A stretch of 64,000 bases of DNA, taken from Bradyrhizobium iriomotense. Its GTDB lineage: Bacteria > Pseudomonadota > Alphaproteobacteria > Rhizobiales > Xanthobacteraceae. The stretch spans positions 62,001-126,000 of the forward strand of contig NZ_JAFCLP010000004.1 of the NCBI RefSeq assembly GCF_018129405.1, in the 5' to 3' direction. The notes under the pieces are model-generated. The model was not told where the DNA came from. It saw only the letters and a list, made by a program, of their open reading frames with translations, and searched no databases. Positions 61,880 through 64,000 of the stretch are shown here, in pieces. Every line of letters starts with the position of its first letter. Position 1 is the first letter of the stretch. The position numbers were made by a program, and so were the translations under genes.

Positions 61880-61920
61880 TGGTCTGACCAAGATCAGACC
61901 AAACGGATCAGACCAAACGG
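61880..61920 (+). promoter_or_regulatory. Operator region of the FCD-type GntR regulator
   Basis: TGGTCTGACCA (61880-61890) is a TGGT-N3-ACCA palindrome of the FadR/GntR-type. It is followed by two tandem 14-bp copies of ATCAGACCAAACGG (61893-61906 and 61907-61920), each with a GACCA half-site. The regulator start codon is 7 bases beyond, so autoregulation is likely. Confidence 0.6.
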
Positions 61921-61927
61921 GACGGGG

Positions 61928-62668
61928 ATGGAGCTCAAGCGGACCACTGAGGGCGAAAAAGGGTTCGAGAAGGTGTTCGCCTTCCTGCGCGAGCGCCTGC
62001 TTGCAGGCTCGCTCAAGCCCGGCGACCGCCTGATCTCCGAACGCGAGCTGGCAACCCTGCTCGGCGTCAGCCGGCCGATCGTCCGCGAAGCACTGCGCGC
62101 CCTCACCGTGCTCGGCATCGTCGAGATCCGCGACCGCATCGGCACCGTGGTGACGCGGCCAGACGTCTCCGTGCTGAACGACTTCTTCACCTTCGCGCTG
62201 GCCCAGCAGGCCGACATGCTCGACGACGTCATGCAGGCGCGCGTCGCGATCGAATGCCAGGCGATCCGGCTCGCCTGCGAGCGCGCCAACATCGCCGATT
62301 TCGAGCGCCTGCAGCGCGCCCTCGCGAAGATCGGGGAGACGATCGACGAGGCCGATGCCGGCGGTATGGCCGATTTCGAATTCCACCGCGCCATCGTCGT
62401 GGCCTCGCATTCGGAGACGCTGACGGTCCTGCACAGCTCGATGGCGGGCCTGCTGACGCATTCGCATCGCAGCCGCCGCGAGCTGGTGCAGGCCTTCCCG
62501 TCGATGAAGACCTATCTGATCGAAGACCACCGCCGCATCTTCGAAGCCGTCATCGCGCGCGATCCGGAGCGCGCGGATGCGACGCTACGCAAGCATTTTG
62601 CCATTGGCGACGAATACCGCAGGCGCGCTGTCGTCGGCGACGTCGACAAGACCAGCGCTTCAGGCTGA
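61928..62668 (+). CDS. GntR family regulator, FadR/FCD subfamily
   Basis: A 246-residue regulator. The winged-helix domain (about 8-75) reads GFEKVFAFLRERLLAGSLKPGDRLISERELATLLGVSRPIVREAL. The C-terminal FCD domain is all-helical with ARVAIECQAIRLACERA and metal-type residues DFEFHRAIV, HSHRS and EDHRRIF. ATG 61928 puts the operator directly upstream. The 3-hydroxyisobutyrate-dehydrogenase-type gene and an ABC permease follow, so it probably controls uptake and oxidation of a small acid or amino acid. Confidence 0.88.
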   Translation: MELKRTTEGEKGFEKVFAFLRERLLAGSLKPGDRLISERELATLLGVSRPIVREALRALTVLGIVEIRDRIGTVVTRPDVSVLNDFFTFALAQQADMLDDVMQARVAIECQAIRLACERANIADFERLQRALAKIGETIDEADAGGMADFEFHRAIVVASHSETLTVLHSSMAGLLTHSHRSRRELVQAFPSMKTYLIEDHRRIFEAVIARDPERADATLRKHFAIGDEYRRRAVVGDVDKTSASG

Positions 62669-62711
62669 TCGCTGACCAACCAAGAAACTAACCAAGAAAC
62701 GGATCGATAAC

Positions 62712-63611
62712 ATGGGACGGAACGACAAGGGCAATGTCGGCTTCATCGGCATCGGCACGATGGGCCGGGAAATGGTGCGCAACCTGCTCATCGCCGGGCA
62801 CACGGTGCGCGTCTTCGATCTCAACGAGACCGCACTGGCCGACAGCGTCAAGGAAGGCGCGACGCGCGCCAAGAGCCCCGCCGATGCAGCTGAAAGCGCC
62901 GACATCGTCATCACCATGCTGCCCGACACGCCCCATGTCGAGGCGACCGTTTACGGCGAGCACGGCCTCCTGAAGTCACCACCGCCAGGCAAGCTCATCG
63001 TCGACATGAGCACGATCTCGCCGGTCGCGGTCCGCCGCATCCATGCCGACCTGCAAAAGACTGGCGTCAGCTTCATCGACGCGCCGGTCTCGGGCGGGCC
63101 GGTGGGCGCCAAGAACGCCGCACTCTCGATCATGGCCGGCGGCGATGCGGCCGCGTTCGCCGAAGCCGAGCCGTTCTTCCGTGCGATGGGCACCACCATC
63201 ACCCATGTCGGCGCGTCCGGCGCCGGTCAGACGGTCAAGCTCTGCAATCAGCTGATCTGCGGCATCAACATTCAGGCGATCTGCGAGGCGCTGGCGCTCG
63301 GACGCGCTTCGGGCCTCGATCTCAATCTGCTGCGCCGGGTGCTGCTCGGCGGCTCCGCCGCCTCCTGGATGCTCGACAAGCTCGGCCCCGCGATGATCGC
63401 GGGCGACGTATCCGCCGGCTTCCGGATCGATCTGCAGCTCAAGGACCTCCGCCTGGTGCAAGAGCACGCACAGGCACTCAACGTACCCCTGCCCGGCACC
63501 GCGCTGGTCACCAGCCAATACGTCGATGCACGCGCGCATGGCGAAGGCAGCAACGGCAACCAGGCGCTGTTCCGCGTCTATGACCGCATGACCAACCAGA
63601 CCACCGGCTGA
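62712..63611 (+). CDS. 3-hydroxyisobutyrate dehydrogenase family NAD(P)-dependent reductase
   Basis: A 299-residue beta-hydroxyacid dehydrogenase. The Rossmann motif GFIGIGTMGREM (near 10), the substrate loop DAPVSGGPVGAKNAALSIMAGG (near 120) and the catalytic Lys in GQTVKLCNQL (near 176) are intact. Relatives oxidise 3-hydroxyisobutyrate or reduce tartronate semialdehyde; which applies here is open. It is 43 bases after the regulator gene, with a tandem 12-bp repeat AACCAAGAAAC (62678-62701) in the gap. Confidence 0.9.
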   Translation: MGRNDKGNVGFIGIGTMGREMVRNLLIAGHTVRVFDLNETALADSVKEGATRAKSPADAAESADIVITMLPDTPHVEATVYGEHGLLKSPPPGKLIVDMSTISPVAVRRIHADLQKTGVSFIDAPVSGGPVGAKNAALSIMAGGDAAAFAEAEPFFRAMGTTITHVGASGAGQTVKLCNQLICGINIQAICEALALGRASGLDLNLLRRVLLGGSAASWMLDKLGPAMIAGDVSAGFRIDLQLKDLRLVQEHAQALNVPLPGTALVTSQYVDARAHGEGSNGNQALFRVYDRMTNQTTG

Positions 63612-63621
63612 AGCAACGGCG

Positions 63622-64000
63622 ATGAGCCTGCAACTCGACTTTCCCGCAGTGCTGGAGCGTTGGCCGAGTTTTCTCGCCGGCGCCGTCCTCACGCTGGAGC
63701 TGGCCGCCTTCGCGACGGTGCTCGGCGCCCTGCTCGGCACGCTCGCGGCGGTCGGGCGCGGCACGCACAACGCACTGATATCAGGCGCCTGCAAGGCCTA
63801 TGTCGAGACCATCCGTAACACGCCGCTGCTGGTGCAGATCTTCCTGGTCTATTTCGGCCTCGCCAGCCTGGGGCTGAAATTCTCCGCCTTCGCGGTCGCC
63901 GTGGCCGCGCTGACGATCAATGTCGGCGCCTACACTGCCGAGATCATGCGCGCCGGCTTCGAGGCGATCCCGCGCGGACAGATCGAGGCGGCCGAAGGGC
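63622..64000 (+). CDS. Polar amino acid ABC transporter permease, 5' part
   Basis: The open frame runs from ATG 63622 off the window. The 126 visible residues show three membrane segments and the family's EAA loop EIMRAGFEAIPRGQIEAAEG at the end, preceded by the ETIRNTPLLVQIFLVYFGL region common to HisM/ArtQ-type permeases. It starts 10 bases after the reductase stop, so uptake and metabolism are encoded together. The substrate-binding protein and ATPase lie outside the window. Confidence 0.88.
   Translation, partial: MSLQLDFPAVLERWPSFLAGAVLTLELAAFATVLGALLGTLAAVGRGTHNALISGACKAYVETIRNTPLLVQIFLVYFGLASLGLKFSAFAVAVAALTINVGAYTAEIMRAGFEAIPRGQIEAAEG

Overview
The window is high-G+C alphaproteobacterial chromosome. 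Gene order, family membership and the dispersed palindromes point to Bradyrhizobium or a close relative in the Nitrobacteraceae; this is inferred from gene content, not from a database match. Nearly all of it is core chromosome. No rRNA, tRNA or CRISPR array was recognised.

Layout. 1-11.1 kb: the 3' end of an exopolyphosphatase gene (ppx); an RND metal-type efflux operon (adaptor, pump, DUF3240 protein); a TerC-family membrane protein; ndk; small secreted proteins; an ABC-F ATPase; an orphan Bug/TctC binding protein. 11.4-16 kb: a tightly coupled minus-strand operon, DUF485 protein, ActP acetate symporter, cNMP/CBS/DUF294 protein and DEDDh exonuclease. 16.4-28.8 kb: methyltransferase, lipoprotein, pepA-holC, and the divergent envelope operon lptF-lptG-lptD-surA-pdxA-rsmA, then a zinc alcohol dehydrogenase. 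28.9-37.9 kb is more accessory: small hypothetical proteins, an MFS exporter, a secreted alpha/beta hydrolase, a large autotransporter with about seven 50-residue repeats, a remnant of another secreted protein, and a membrane protein overlapping gmk tail to tail. 37.8-44.6 kb: minus-strand fatty-acid and wall cluster fabD-fabG-acpP-fabF-mltG-yicC-gmk. 44.8-46.5 kb: TetR regulator and fatty acid desaturase with a visible operator.

46.9-52.8 kb: the ribosomal block rpsF-rpsR-(DUF2232)-rplI is interrupted by about 3.5 kb of lower-G+C DNA. This insert is bounded by 13-bp direct repeats at 47700 and 51190. It carries a degenerate C-terminal remnant of a tyrosine recombinase near its right end and five cargo genes, including a rhomboid protease gene overlapping a gene for a four-helix membrane protein with a CxxC...CxxC cluster. 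This is the best candidate for an undescribed system in the window.

52.9-64 kb: a PaaI-type thioesterase and TetR pair with its own palindromic operator, a cytochrome-c-like protein with a very long low-complexity tail, cyclopropane-fatty-acid synthase, dnaB-alr, a Cys-rich secreted peptide, exodeoxyribonuclease III, a GFA-family protein, and the start of a catabolic cluster (FCD-type GntR regulator, 3-hydroxyisobutyrate-dehydrogenase-family reductase, polar amino acid ABC permease running off the window).

Dispersed repeats: three copies of a GCATGATCCGG-type palindrome (one with compensatory changes), one AAAGCG...CGCTTT palindrome, one cloverleaf-like element after rplI, and a 21-bp sequence found at 10.05 and 61.75 kb.
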